From: Bordetella parapertussis
Lineage (GTDB): Bacteria; Pseudomonadota; Gammaproteobacteria; Burkholderiales; Burkholderiaceae_B
Assembly (NCBI GenBank): GCA_945862495.1
Contig: CAMAYM010000102.1
Span: forward strand, 1 to 9,195
DNA: 9,195 bases
Direction of reading: 5' to 3'
Shown: piece by piece, positions 1 through 7,427 of the stretch
Layout of the letters: each line of letters starts with the position of its first letter
Numbering within the stretch: the stretch's first letter is position 1
Position numbers and translations under genes: made by a program
Notes under the pieces: generated by a model
Seen by the model: the letters and a program-made list of their open reading frames with translations, nothing else
Databases searched by the model: none
What the model was told of the DNA's origin: nothing

Positions 1-1
1 A

Positions 2-523
2 GTTTTGCTATTTGCAACAGGAACGCTCATAGCAACAGGCATTCTTGATGCTGGAACGATTTTGTTTTGGGGGATCATGGGCGCCATTATCGGTGACGCC
101 CTCTCCTTTTGGCTTGGTCGCTGGATGGGACCTAAATTTTTAAGACACAGATATTTAAATTCACACAGACGTCAAGTCGCGCGTGCACGTCTTTTTTTCT
201 ATCGGTACGGTTTTCTAGCTGTGTTGATTGCCCGCTTCTTAGGCCCTTTGCGCTGTTTTATTCCAACTGTAGCAGGCGTCATGGGCATGCCTGAACTCCG
301 CTTCCAAATCGCCAACGTCATCTCAGCGATTCTCTGGCTACCAGCCCTGCTCGCGCCAGGCTATCTTGCTTCTCTGAGCGTTGAAGCGCTCAAGCAAGGG
401 CAACATTCGACTGTTTACTCTATTGTCGGTATTGCAGTAATTGCCATCATTACATGGCTTGTCCTTCGCCAGCGACGTATTATCAAAAATAAACAGACAC
501 GCTCACGCAAACGTATTCGTTAA
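2..523 (+). CDS. DedA family integral membrane protein, 5' truncated by window edge
   Basis: The reading frame is open to the left edge (a Val codon at 2-4 precedes a TTG at 5), so the true start lies outside the window; roughly 40-50 N-terminal residues are probably missing, judged by the usual DedA length of 200-220 residues. Visible DedA hallmarks are the G-x-x-x-GD segment followed by a GR pair (GAIIGDALSFWLGR) and the re-entrant signature with ARF, P, R and AG...M (ARFLGPLRCFIPTVAGVMGM), then two hydrophobic helices. The C-terminus is strongly basic: 10 of the last 18 residues are Lys or Arg, which fits a cytoplasmic tail. DedA proteins are inner-membrane proteins; some members recycle undecaprenyl phosphate or flip phospholipids, and loss causes envelope and proton-motive-force defects. 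Which activity this one has cannot be told. dut follows after 33 bases on the same strand, so co-transcription is possible. The family is secure; the subfamily is not. Confidence 0.9.
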   Translation, partial: VLLFATGTLIATGILDAGTILFWGIMGAIIGDALSFWLGRWMGPKFLRHRYLNSHRRQVARARLFFYRYGFLAVLIARFLGPLRCFIPTVAGVMGMPELRFQIANVISAILWLPALLAPGYLASLSVEALKQGQHSTVYSIVGIAVIAIITWLVLRQRRIIKNKQTRSRKRIR

Positions 524-556
524 AAAACGATAGCTAAATCTAATGTCGAGAACACT

Positions 557-1006
557 ATGAAAGTCGTAGATGTAAAAATTTTAGATCCACGCATGCAAGC
601 GCAATTACCTGCCTATGGGACTAGCGGTTCAGCCGGCCTAGACCTTCGGGCATGTCTGGATCAGCCGCTCATTCTAGAACCTGGCATGACGCAACTTATT
701 GCAACAGGACTGGCTGTACACATCGCAGATCCAGGCTTCGCAGCGGTCATCTTGCCGCGTTCAGGCTTGGGTCATAAGCATGGCATCGTGCTAGGTAACC
801 TCGTGGGACTGATCGACTCCGACTACCAGGGTCCATTGATGGTTTCAGCCTGGAATCGGAGCGCTGTCGCGTATACGCTTGAACCCATGGAGCGACTTGC
901 TCAACTGGTTGTTCTACCTATTGCTCAAATTCAATTCAACGTTGTTGATGATTTTGATGCCTCTAGCCGGGGTACAGGCGGCTTTGGTAGTACAGGAAAA
1001 GGCTAA
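557..1006 (+). CDS. dut: Deoxyuridine 5'-triphosphate nucleotidohydrolase (dUTPase)
   Basis: This 149-residue protein hydrolyses dUTP to dUMP and pyrophosphate, which keeps uracil out of DNA and supplies dUMP for thymidylate synthesis. It is a homotrimeric cytoplasmic, Mg-dependent enzyme. All five trimeric dUTPase motifs are present in order: SAGLDLRA (25-32), PRSGLG (67-72), GLIDSDYQG (84-92, catalytic Asp89 and base-stacking Tyr90), the ERLAQL segment (112-117), and the C-terminal P-loop-like RGTGGFGSTG (138-147) whose Phe143 caps the uracil ring. Length matches E. coli Dut (151). The ATG start gives the family's usual MK-x-V/I-DVKILD beginning; the ribosome site upstream is weak (GAG about 7 bases before the ATG). 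The TAA at 1004-1006 overlaps the TAG of the convergent pqiC gene. Identification is firm. Confidence 0.97.
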   Translation: MKVVDVKILDPRMQAQLPAYGTSGSAGLDLRACLDQPLILEPGMTQLIATGLAVHIADPGFAAVILPRSGLGHKHGIVLGNLVGLIDSDYQGPLMVSAWNRSAVAYTLEPMERLAQLVVLPIAQIQFNVVDDFDASSRGTGGFGSTGKG

Positions 1007-1016
1007 CCACCTGTAC
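990..1016. repeat. Hairpin at the dut/pqiC convergent stops
   Basis: GTACAGG at 990-996 and CCTGTAC at 1010-1016 form a perfect 7-bp inverted repeat with a 13-base loop holding both stop codons. A second copy of GTACAGG at 972-978 could pair with the same right arm. Neither strand has a run of T after the stem, so this is not a canonical intrinsic terminator; it may still slow or protect converging transcripts. Confidence 0.4.
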
Positions 1017-1635
1017 AGTTAGAACCCGCGGGTGCCTTGCGACGCGTCAAGGCGTCTGCAAGCTGAGCAGCAAGCGCTTGCACATTGTCCTGCTGCCCCT
1101 GAACCAAGGCAAGCACACCAATACCAACAGGCTGCTGCAAGCGGGTGTAGCAAGTCAAAAATGATTTGCTGCCAGGAAAACGTACACTCCAAACAGCATC
1201 AAGCGACACAGACTGACCAGGAATCAAATCAAAACGTTGCACATCCAATTGCACTTTTGTGACAGATGACTGCGCGGCTTCGGCAACGAGTTTTTGCAAG
1301 GGCGGCATACCCAAACGCTGAGTCAATGATTGAGACAAGGCAGTCGACAACTGTGATGACAAGGAACCGGTCCATCTGTCCTCGCCCAAGACCATTAGAC
1401 GACCATCACCTTGTCTGACAACAAGAGAGAGGTTATCCACTTGCGCGGGAACTGAAATCTCTGACAAGGTATAGAGTCCAACACCTCCAGTAGAGTTAGG
1501 GGCCGTACTTTTCGTAACCGGAGCAGCCTGAGCATCAATCCGACTGAGCGTGTAATGCTGAGCCGGAGGTCCTGAACAGCCGACAAGACCAAGCACGCCT
1601 AACGCTAAGGCACAATGTAAAAGGTAAGGCTTCAT
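1003..1635 (-). CDS. pqiC: PqiC-like outer-membrane lipoprotein of the Pqi (MCE) lipid transport system
   Basis: A 210-residue lipoprotein precursor: a hydrophobic signal ends in a lipobox LVGC with the lipidated Cys at residue 20. Ser21 follows rather than Asp, so Lol sorting to the outer membrane is expected. The body fits the ABC-type transport auxiliary lipoprotein family (DUF330/PqiC): a YTL segment just after the signal, a GRL...L...RW block (78-88) followed by an amphipathic helix, and the RFD..PG..V.L.A.W strands (134-149). In E. coli PqiC is the outer-membrane receptor that docks the PqiB tube. The ATG overlaps the pqiB TGA as ATGA (1632-1635), and a GGAG lies 10 bases upstream inside pqiB, so translation is probably coupled. 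The protein is slightly longer than E. coli PqiC (187), with a Thr/Pro/Gly-rich stretch after the signal. It is the last gene of its operon. Confidence 0.9.
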   Translation of the reverse strand: MKPYLLHCALALGVLGLVGCSGPPAQHYTLSRIDAQAAPVTKSTAPNSTGGVGLYTLSEISVPAQVDNLSLVVRQGDGRLMVLGEDRWTGSLSSQLSTALSQSLTQRLGMPPLQKLVAEAAQSSVTKVQLDVQRFDLIPGQSVSLDAVWSVRFPGSKSFLTCYTRLQQPVGIGVLALVQGQQDNVQALAAQLADALTRRKAPAGSNCTGG

Positions 1636-3305
1636 TTTCCTGATGCTCCAAGCGTGTCTCTGGAATAAGGTTGTGTGCTGCGACCGCGAATGATCGCGTC
1701 AGGATTTGCCTGCAAACTGTCGGTCAACGAACGCAAAGATTTCAAACTACTCTTTAAATCATCCAGCATCGCTTCCGTATTTGAGGTTAACGGGCTGCCT
1801 GGTGCAATCAGTTTGTTGAAATTTTTAATTGTCAATTCGATCTGTGAGAGCGTCGAAGCCAGCTTAGGCGTCACACTTTTATCGACGTTAGCGCTTAAGC
1901 GTTTAATCTCGATCACCATCTCATCCAGATCGTCGGCTAGTTTTTCAAAAGGAATCTTGTCGATCTTGGCAATGATGCTGCCGATCTGCGCCTGCATACT
2001 TCCTAAATCATCAGCACCCATTGTGGGCATGTTGAAAGGCAAGGTTGCTTGCGCGCCATCGTCAAGCGGTAAATTCGGAAAATCCGCCAAAGTAATATAA
2101 AGTTGTCCGGTCAAGATATTTGAAGTGCGCAGTTGCGCACGCAAGCCCTTGCTCGTCATCTCGCTCAATGATGCGGCGATATCCTCAGGAGTTTGGCGGT
2201 TAAGCTTGAAATCAACATAAATAGCACCTAGTCGCTCTGGATACAACGTAGCTTCTACCAAAGAATAGAACCGCCGCGTGACGATATCAAAATCAAGTGC
2301 AACGGAGTCTACGATGCCGATATCAACACCGTGGAAAGCAACCGCTGCCCCAACATTTAAACCCCGCACCGTCTGCTCAAAACGCATACGAATTGGGACG
2401 GCTACCCCCTGAGGGACAATTTCAGCCGCAGTGCGTGAGCCATAGAGCTTAAAAGGCTTTTTTGTGTCAGGCAACGGGGTGGGCTTGCCAAAAGAAGAGA
2501 ATGAAATGCCTCCAGAAATCAAAGAAATTAAAGATTCTGTTTGCAAATGCATACCGCCTGCACCGATCGTCAAATCAATACCACTTTCATTCCAAAATCG
2601 TGTGCTGGAATCAATAAACTTGTCATAAGGTGAATCTACAAAAACATTGAGATCTACATCCTGTCCCGAGGCATTGAGTTGAAAGCCCGTCACAAGTCCA
2701 ACTTGGATCCGCCGATAAAAAATGGGCGTGCCAGAGCCAAGAGAACCGAGACTTCCTGTCCGCAGGACATAATGCGTGCCCGGTCGGCTACTTGAGATGG
2801 GAGGCGGCTGTTCCAAGCCTATAAATTCTTTCTGATTGGTCGTAGATTTTTTCTTGCTATCAAAATCCGTTTCAATATAAGAACCTGATACCAAGGTACT
2901 CAACCCAGAAACCCCCCCTAAGCCGATGCGGGGTCTCACTACCCAAAAACGTGAACCTTCATGCGCAAACGAGGCACCATTTTTAGTCAGATCAGCTTCA
3001 ACAATCACGCCGTCCTGCTTATCATTCAGTCGGACACTTTTGACCAAACCAATGACAACATCACGGTATTTGATCTGCGTCTTGCCATTTTCAATGCCGG
3101 TGGCTGACTGAAATGAGATCGTGATTTTTGGTCCCTGCTGCGACATGTCGTGCCAGACGATTGAAAGGCCAACTAAAAGTGCAGCAATAGGAATAAACCA
3201 CACCCAGGCAAGACTGCGCTTTGGACGGCGCGCGACACGTGGCAATGGCATTGAGGTACTCGAACGAGTTGGGGCCTGAATACTGGGCTCACTAGGTTGA
3301 CTCAA
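1632..3305 (-). CDS. pqiB: PqiB, three-MCE-domain membrane-anchored lipid transport protein
   Basis: A 557-residue protein close to E. coli PqiB (546). A Ser/Pro-rich cytoplasmic N-terminus with a basic cluster (RRPKR, 26-30) leads into one transmembrane helix (about 31-50), then three MCE domains: about 58-148, 176-270 and 302-405. Each carries the domain's G-x-x-V/I-x-Y/F/H-R/G-x-V-x-I/V-G-x-V pattern (KYRDVVIGLV, FYRRIQVGLV, FHGVDIGIV). A helical C-terminal segment (about 430-535) with regular Leu/Ile spacing should form the coiled needle. In E. coli, PqiB hexamers build a syringe-like tube across the periplasm from PqiA to PqiC for lipid movement. The start is TTG at 3305-3303: an upstream in-frame stop (3338-3336) leaves no ATG, and GAGAGA lies 5 bases before the TTG. 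The next ATG, at residue 19, has no good ribosome site, though the helix would survive. It is 35 bases from pqiA and overlaps pqiC by four. Confidence 0.93.
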   Translation of the reverse strand: MSQPSEPSIQAPTRSSTSMPLPRVARRPKRSLAWVWFIPIAALLVGLSIVWHDMSQQGPKITISFQSATGIENGKTQIKYRDVVIGLVKSVRLNDKQDGVIVEADLTKNGASFAHEGSRFWVVRPRIGLGGVSGLSTLVSGSYIETDFDSKKKSTTNQKEFIGLEQPPPISSSRPGTHYVLRTGSLGSLGSGTPIFYRRIQVGLVTGFQLNASGQDVDLNVFVDSPYDKFIDSSTRFWNESGIDLTIGAGGMHLQTESLISLISGGISFSSFGKPTPLPDTKKPFKLYGSRTAAEIVPQGVAVPIRMRFEQTVRGLNVGAAVAFHGVDIGIVDSVALDFDIVTRRFYSLVEATLYPERLGAIYVDFKLNRQTPEDIAASLSEMTSKGLRAQLRTSNILTGQLYITLADFPNLPLDDGAQATLPFNMPTMGADDLGSMQAQIGSIIAKIDKIPFEKLADDLDEMVIEIKRLSANVDKSVTPKLASTLSQIELTIKNFNKLIAPGSPLTSNTEAMLDDLKSSLKSLRSLTDSLQANPDAIIRGRSTQPYSRDTLGASGK

Positions 3306-3340
3306 AACAATCTCTCTTGTGCATAATGCTAAATTTTAAA

Positions 3341-4525
3341 TCACGATGATACGTAACGGCGGTAACCTGCGCGTCGCCATGCAAGTCTGGGATCAAAACT
3401 GAGTGCGGCCAACATTGTCAAAATCACCACCGCCCCGAAAGCAATCGCCCCAGTACCTGGCTCAATCCGCAGTAAACCTCCAAACTGCCCCAACGCGGAC
3501 AGGAGGATCACAACAAATACGTCCAACATTGACCATTGGCCAATAAACTCGACGACACGATACATCTGTGTCCTTTTGCGCAGTCCATGCATTGCACCAA
3601 AATGAGTCAGTGCGAGTAACAAGGTCAAGGCGACGAGCTTAAAAACGGGCACCATCACACTTGCGACAAAAACGACAAGCGCAATGTCCCACGAACCCAT
3701 CTGAAATAGCTCGATCACACCACCAACAATTGTATGCGCCGAGGTGCTACCAAAAGAAGTAATTTGCATGATCGGTAGGAGATTGGCTGGGATATACAAA
3801 ATCGTTGCAGCCATCAACAAGGCCCAAACCTGTCTGATACGCGCGGGTGATGGAGGTTTGGGTATAGAAGGAAGTTGAGCGGGCACCCCTAAATCTAGAG
3901 CCATTAAACGCAGTCGGTATGCGTCCAATCGACCAAAGCTGGTAATAAAAATTGCGGCACACGCCGTCGCAAAGAGTCCGACGCCAACAACAAGAGAAGC
4001 CAAGCCCACAAGCTTGACCACAGAAACAAGAATGCCCACCAGAAACACTGGCACCATGCACCAAGGCTTTAAATGATCAATCATTTTGATTGCCCACTCA
4101 AAATAAAAGGGCAAACGGCCGAGCGACAACGGTAACAACACCATGAAAAGCAAACAAAGATGGATCACAGGTAATAAAAAACCTGCCGCAAACGTAATAA
4201 CAGCGACCTCTTGGTAGCCCTCTCTCCAAACGACAGATACGGCATCAAAGAATGTGGCGGCTTGCCCCTGCCCTTGCAAGTAGAGAGTCGCAACGGGGTA
4301 GATATTGGCGAAAATTAAACTGATGAAAGCCGTCAGAATAATCGCAAGCCAGGCTGATGGCGTAAAGGCCGCATACGTCTCTAGAACGCTATTGCACCTG
4401 ACGCACTGCGTCCATTGGTCAGGCTCAAGTTTAGGACGACAGAAAACAGCCCCGCACTGATGACATGTCAACGTGAGGGTCTGAGAATAGGTGTCAGAGT
4501 CCGTGGAGGCTTTAAAAAGTGTCAT
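3341..4525 (-). CDS. pqiA: PqiA, two-domain membrane protein with a single zinc ribbon
   Basis: A 394-residue inner-membrane protein with two PqiA domains in tandem. The N-terminal part has one zinc ribbon: CHQC (Cys21, Cys24) and CVRC (Cys41, Cys44). It is followed by hydrophobic helices at about 57-79, 107-132 and 154-196. The second domain (about 233-377) has the matching YIPANLLPIM motif and further helices near 282-307, 329-349 and 359-376. E. coli PqiA has a second CxxC...CxxC ribbon just before that motif; here it is replaced by a Pro-rich linker without cysteine. PqiA is the inner-membrane partner of PqiB in lipid transport. I chose the ATG at 4525-4523: it forms TGATG with the clpA stop. 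A TTG directly upstream (4528-4526) would add one residue. The nearest GGAGG is 16 bases before the ATG, too far to act alone, so re-initiation after clpA is likely. Confidence 0.9.
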   Translation of the reverse strand: MTLFKASTDSDTYSQTLTLTCHQCGAVFCRPKLEPDQWTQCVRCNSVLETYAAFTPSAWLAIILTAFISLIFANIYPVATLYLQGQGQAATFFDAVSVVWREGYQEVAVITFAAGFLLPVIHLCLLFMVLLPLSLGRLPFYFEWAIKMIDHLKPWCMVPVFLVGILVSVVKLVGLASLVVGVGLFATACAAIFITSFGRLDAYRLRLMALDLGVPAQLPSIPKPPSPARIRQVWALLMAATILYIPANLLPIMQITSFGSTSAHTIVGGVIELFQMGSWDIALVVFVASVMVPVFKLVALTLLLALTHFGAMHGLRKRTQMYRVVEFIGQWSMLDVFVVILLSALGQFGGLLRIEPGTGAIAFGAVVILTMLAALSFDPRLAWRRAGYRRYVSS

Positions 4526-6843
4526 CAATGCAGCAGCACTGCCTCCTGATCAGAACCTTTAGCCGCATCAGAAGATTTGTCGTCCTTGGCAGCAAACTCA
4601 AGAATCACCTTGCCATCCGCATCAACGTCCACGCAAACGGAACCACCATCGACAAGCTTGCCAAACAGCAACTCATCGGCCAACGCACGACGTAAGGTGT
4701 CCTGAATCAAACGTTGCATAGGGCGAGCACCCATCAACGGATCAAAACCATTTTTCCCAAGGTGTGCGCGCAAGGCATCGGTAAAGGAGACCTCGACGCG
4801 CTTATCATGCAGTTGGTCTTCGAGTTGCATGAGGAACTTGTCTACAACACGCAGAATCACCTCTTGGCTCAAAGGAGCAAAGTGAACAATCGCATCGAGT
4901 CGATTACGGAATTCAGGGGAAAACAAGCGTTTGATATCGCCCATTTCATCGCCGCTTGCACGCGTGTTAGAAAAACCAATATTTGGTTTGTTTAACGCTT
5001 CTGCGCCAGCGTTGGTCGTCATCACTAAAATCACATTGCGGAAATCTGCCTTACGGCCATTGTTATCCGTCAAGGTTCCATGATCCATCACCTGCAATAG
5101 TATATTAAATACATCCGGATGCGCTTTTTCGATTTCATCTAACAAAAGTACGCAATGCGGCTGTTTATTAATCGCCTCGGTCAACAAACCACCTTGATCG
5201 AAACCAACGTAGCCAGGTGGTGCACCAATCAGACGTGAGACGGTATGCCTTTCCATATACTCAGACATATCGAAGCGCAAGAGCTCTACCCCAAGTGTGA
5301 ATGCCAATTGGCGAGCCACTTCAGTTTTACCCACTCCCGTGGGACCGGAAAAAAGAAAGGCACCGATCGGCTTTTCAGGACGACCTAGACCAGATCGCGC
5401 CATTTTGATTGCACCTGAAAGCGCCTCAATCGCACCATCTTGACCGTACACAACCGTTTTCAAATCACGCTCAAGACTAGCGAGCTTGCTACGGTCATCA
5501 CTTGAAACCGTCTGGGGAGGAATACGGGCGATCTTTGAAACGATCGCTTCGATGTCTGTTTTTCCAATGACTTTCTTTTGCTTTGAGCGTGGCAGCAAGC
5601 GTTGCGCTGCGCCGGCCTCGTCAATCACATCAATAGCCTTATCCGGCAGATGCCGGTCATTAATGTGGCGCGCGGACAACTCCGCGGCAGCCGTCAAGGC
5701 AGCGCCTGAGTACTTGACCCCATGATGCTCCTCAAACCGCCCTTTCAGGCCACGCAAAATTTGAATCGTCTGCGCAACAGTTGGCTCGGAAACATCCACC
5801 TTTTGAAAGCGACGCGAAAGCGCAGCATCTTTTTCAAAGACACCGCGAAACTCGGTATAGGTTGTCGCGCCGATGCAACGCAACTGACCAGAGGACAATG
5901 CGGGCTTGAGTAAGTTGGAAGCGTCAAGTGTGCCACCCGATGCCGATCCTGCGCCAATCAAAGTATGAATTTCGTCAATAAACAAAATTGCTTGGGGATT
6001 ATTTTTTAACTGTTTGAGCACGCCCTTGAGTCGCTGCTCAAAATCACCCCTATACTTCGTACCCGCTAAAAGCGCGCCCATGTCCAAAGAGAACACCTGA
6101 GCATCCTGAAGCACTTCAGGAACCTCGCCTTGTGTGATTCGGTACGCGAGGCCCTCAGCAATGGCTGTTTTGCCAACACCTGCCTCACCCACTAACAATG
6201 GATTATTTTTTCTACGTCGGCACAAAGTCTGAATCACACGTTCGACTTCTTGATCACGTCCAATCAGAGGATCAATGCGGCCCGCAATCGCAGCAGCATT
6301 CAAGTCTTGCGTGTACAAATCAAGCGGTGACTGTTTGCCATCGGCGTTTTGCTCCGCACCCTCGTTTTGCTGCTCTTTGGGTCCGGCAGGCGTCTCGGCT
6401 GCTGTTTGTTTACTGATGCCATGTGAAAGAAAGTTCACGACATCTAAACGAGAAATGCCCTGTTGCTGCAGATAAAAAACGGCATGGGATTCTTTTTCAC
6501 CAAAAATAGCAACGAGTACGTTGGCACCTGTCACGGGTTTTTTGGAGGCACCACCCGCAGAAACATGCATGATTGCACGTTGAATCACGCGTTGGAAACC
6601 AAGAGTGGGTTGCGTGTCAACCTCTGCGCCCGCAGGAATCACAGGCGTATTGTCGGTGACAAATTTGCGCAAATTATTGCGTAACTCGTCAATGTTGGCG
6701 GCGCATGCGCGTAACACTTCGATTGCGGCTGCATTATCTAGCAGCGACAAAAGTAAGTGCTCAACGGTAATGAACTCATGACGCGCTGAGCGGGCCTCAA
6801 CAAAGGCCATATGTAGACTAACTTCAAGCTCTTGGGAAATCAC
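4525..6843 (-). CDS. clpA: ClpA, AAA+ unfoldase subunit of the ClpAP protease
   Basis: A 772-residue ATP-dependent unfoldase that threads substrates into ClpP; E. coli ClpA has 758. In order: Clp N-domain repeats (1-142), a Gln/Glu/Ala-rich linker (143-175), AAA+ module D1 with Walker A GEAGVGKT (219-226), pore loop KYRG (263-266), Walker B ILFIDE (286-291) and SRRF arginines (343-346), then D2 with Walker A GPTGVGKT (500-507), pore loop GYVG (544-547), Walker B VLLLDE (565-570) and FRNRLD (645-650). The ClpP-docking IGF tripeptide is at 622-624, and there is no ClpB-type middle domain. An acidic and serine-containing tail (750-772) ends in LLH. The start is GTG at 6843-6841: GGAGG lies four bases upstream and the protein begins MISQELEVSLH as in the family. 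An out-of-frame ATG-TGA pair overlaps this GTG. clpS is 55 bases upstream; pqiA starts at its stop. Confidence 0.98.
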   Translation of the reverse strand: MISQELEVSLHMAFVEARSARHEFITVEHLLLSLLDNAAAIEVLRACAANIDELRNNLRKFVTDNTPVIPAGAEVDTQPTLGFQRVIQRAIMHVSAGGASKKPVTGANVLVAIFGEKESHAVFYLQQQGISRLDVVNFLSHGISKQTAAETPAGPKEQQNEGAEQNADGKQSPLDLYTQDLNAAAIAGRIDPLIGRDQEVERVIQTLCRRRKNNPLLVGEAGVGKTAIAEGLAYRITQGEVPEVLQDAQVFSLDMGALLAGTKYRGDFEQRLKGVLKQLKNNPQAILFIDEIHTLIGAGSASGGTLDASNLLKPALSSGQLRCIGATTYTEFRGVFEKDAALSRRFQKVDVSEPTVAQTIQILRGLKGRFEEHHGVKYSGAALTAAAELSARHINDRHLPDKAIDVIDEAGAAQRLLPRSKQKKVIGKTDIEAIVSKIARIPPQTVSSDDRSKLASLERDLKTVVYGQDGAIEALSGAIKMARSGLGRPEKPIGAFLFSGPTGVGKTEVARQLAFTLGVELLRFDMSEYMERHTVSRLIGAPPGYVGFDQGGLLTEAINKQPHCVLLLDEIEKAHPDVFNILLQVMDHGTLTDNNGRKADFRNVILVMTTNAGAEALNKPNIGFSNTRASGDEMGDIKRLFSPEFRNRLDAIVHFAPLSQEVILRVVDKFLMQLEDQLHDKRVEVSFTDALRAHLGKNGFDPLMGARPMQRLIQDTLRRALADELLFGKLVDGGSVCVDVDADGKVILEFAAKDDKSSDAAKGSDQEAVLLH

Positions 6844-6852
6844 ATTTCCTCC
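6844..6852 (-). promoter_or_regulatory. clpA ribosome binding site with overlapping AUG-UGA mini-ORF
   Basis: On the minus strand a perfect GGAGG (6852-6848) stands four bases before the GTG start codon of clpA. An ATG at 6845-6843 is immediately followed by TGA (6842-6840) in another frame, so a ribosome starting there would make one amino acid and stop on top of the real start. The GGAGG-to-ATG gap is only two bases, so the GTG is the more likely start. Confidence 0.7.
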
Positions 6853-6898
6853 GACGTTCTTTCAAGTGTTACACCGTTAAATTGCATTCTATGCCCTA

Positions 6899-7219
6899 TT
6901 AGTCACCAGCAGGTTCCATCACACACTGCAATGGGTGCTGTCGGGCCCGCGCATGTTGCGCGACAAGCGCAATTCGACTAGCAGCGATGTCGTGCGGGTA
7001 AACCCCACAAACACCTTTGCCTTCGTGGTGAACTTGCAACATGATCCGCATTGCTTCTTCTTGACCTTTGTTAAAAAACTTCTGCAATACATGAACGACA
7101 AACTCCATGGGGGTGTAATCATCGTTGAGCAGAATCACCCTGTACATAGGCGGTGGCGCAGTTTTTGCGCTCTGCTTCTCAACAACAAGATCCGGAATGG
7201 AAGACGTGCGTGCGGGCAT
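6899..7219 (-). CDS. clpS: ClpS, N-degron adaptor for ClpAP
   Basis: A 106-residue cytoplasmic adaptor, the same length as in E. coli. It binds proteins with bulky N-terminal residues (Leu, Phe, Tyr, Trp) and hands them to ClpA, blocking other ClpA substrates. Binding-pocket residues are present: the NDD motif (32-34, equivalent to E. coli Asn34-Asp35-Asp36), gatekeeper Met38 within YTPMEFV, and His64 in VHHEGKG. The flexible N-terminal arm (about 1-24), needed to engage ClpA in E. coli, is rich in Ser, Ala and Pro. The start is ATG at 7219-7217; the ribosome site upstream is poor and A/T-rich. A possible -10 (TAGAAT, 7257-7252 on this strand) has no clear -35, so I do not list a promoter. 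It stands 55 bases before clpA, divergent from csp, an order common in proteobacteria. Confidence 0.97.
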   Translation of the reverse strand: MPARTSSIPDLVVEKQSAKTAPPPMYRVILLNDDYTPMEFVVHVLQKFFNKGQEEAMRIMLQVHHEGKGVCGVYPHDIAASRIALVAQHARARQHPLQCVMEPAGD

Positions 7220-7335
7220 GTTTAACTATTCAATGAAAAAAAGATACCTTTATTCTACAGACCCAAAAGGTACAAAAAACTACTTAATATCTCATCTCAA
7301 CAAGTAAAAATTCTCCATACTAGGCAAACCGATAC

Positions 7336-7364
7336 TTGACGAAAGGATTAAATCTGACGAATAT
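7336..7364 (+). promoter_or_regulatory. Candidate sigma-70 promoter for csp, with a TGACGAA direct repeat
   Basis: TTGACG (7336-7341), a near-consensus -35, is followed after exactly 17 bases by GAATAT (7359-7364), a poor -10. TGACGAA occurs twice, at 7337-7343 and 7355-7361, overlapping both elements at 18-base spacing. Transcription from here would leave a leader of about 105-110 bases before the csp ATG, in line with the long leaders of many cold-shock genes. Not tested. Confidence 0.4.
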
Positions 7365-7427
7365 CGCTAAACACCCAAAATATTATTGAGTGTCAAGTTG
7401 CCGAAACCTGATGTTTAAGCATCCGCT

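Noticed and set aside
5..523. TTG at 5 as a real start of the DedA-family gene
   Set aside because: The frame is open to the window edge and the protein would lack the conserved N-terminal part of DedA proteins; it is a cut gene.
1395..2100. Frames opposite or inside pqiC and pqiB (1395-1592 minus, 1675-2100 plus)
   Set aside because: Both are other-frame shadows of well-supported genes; the translations look like complement artefacts.
4525..4528. TTG at 4528 as the start of pqiA with a four-base overlap
   Set aside because: The ATG directly after it is a stronger start codon and forms the classical TGATG coupling; the difference is one residue.
6935..7307. Plus-strand frames across clpS and into the intergenic region
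   Set aside because: They are antisense to the conserved ClpS fold and give no recognisable protein.
7337..7361. TGACGAA repeats as a cspA-type cold box
   Set aside because: Only the first five bases resemble the E. coli cold box as I remember it, and the repeats lie upstream of the predicted transcript start, whereas a cold box is in the leader RNA.
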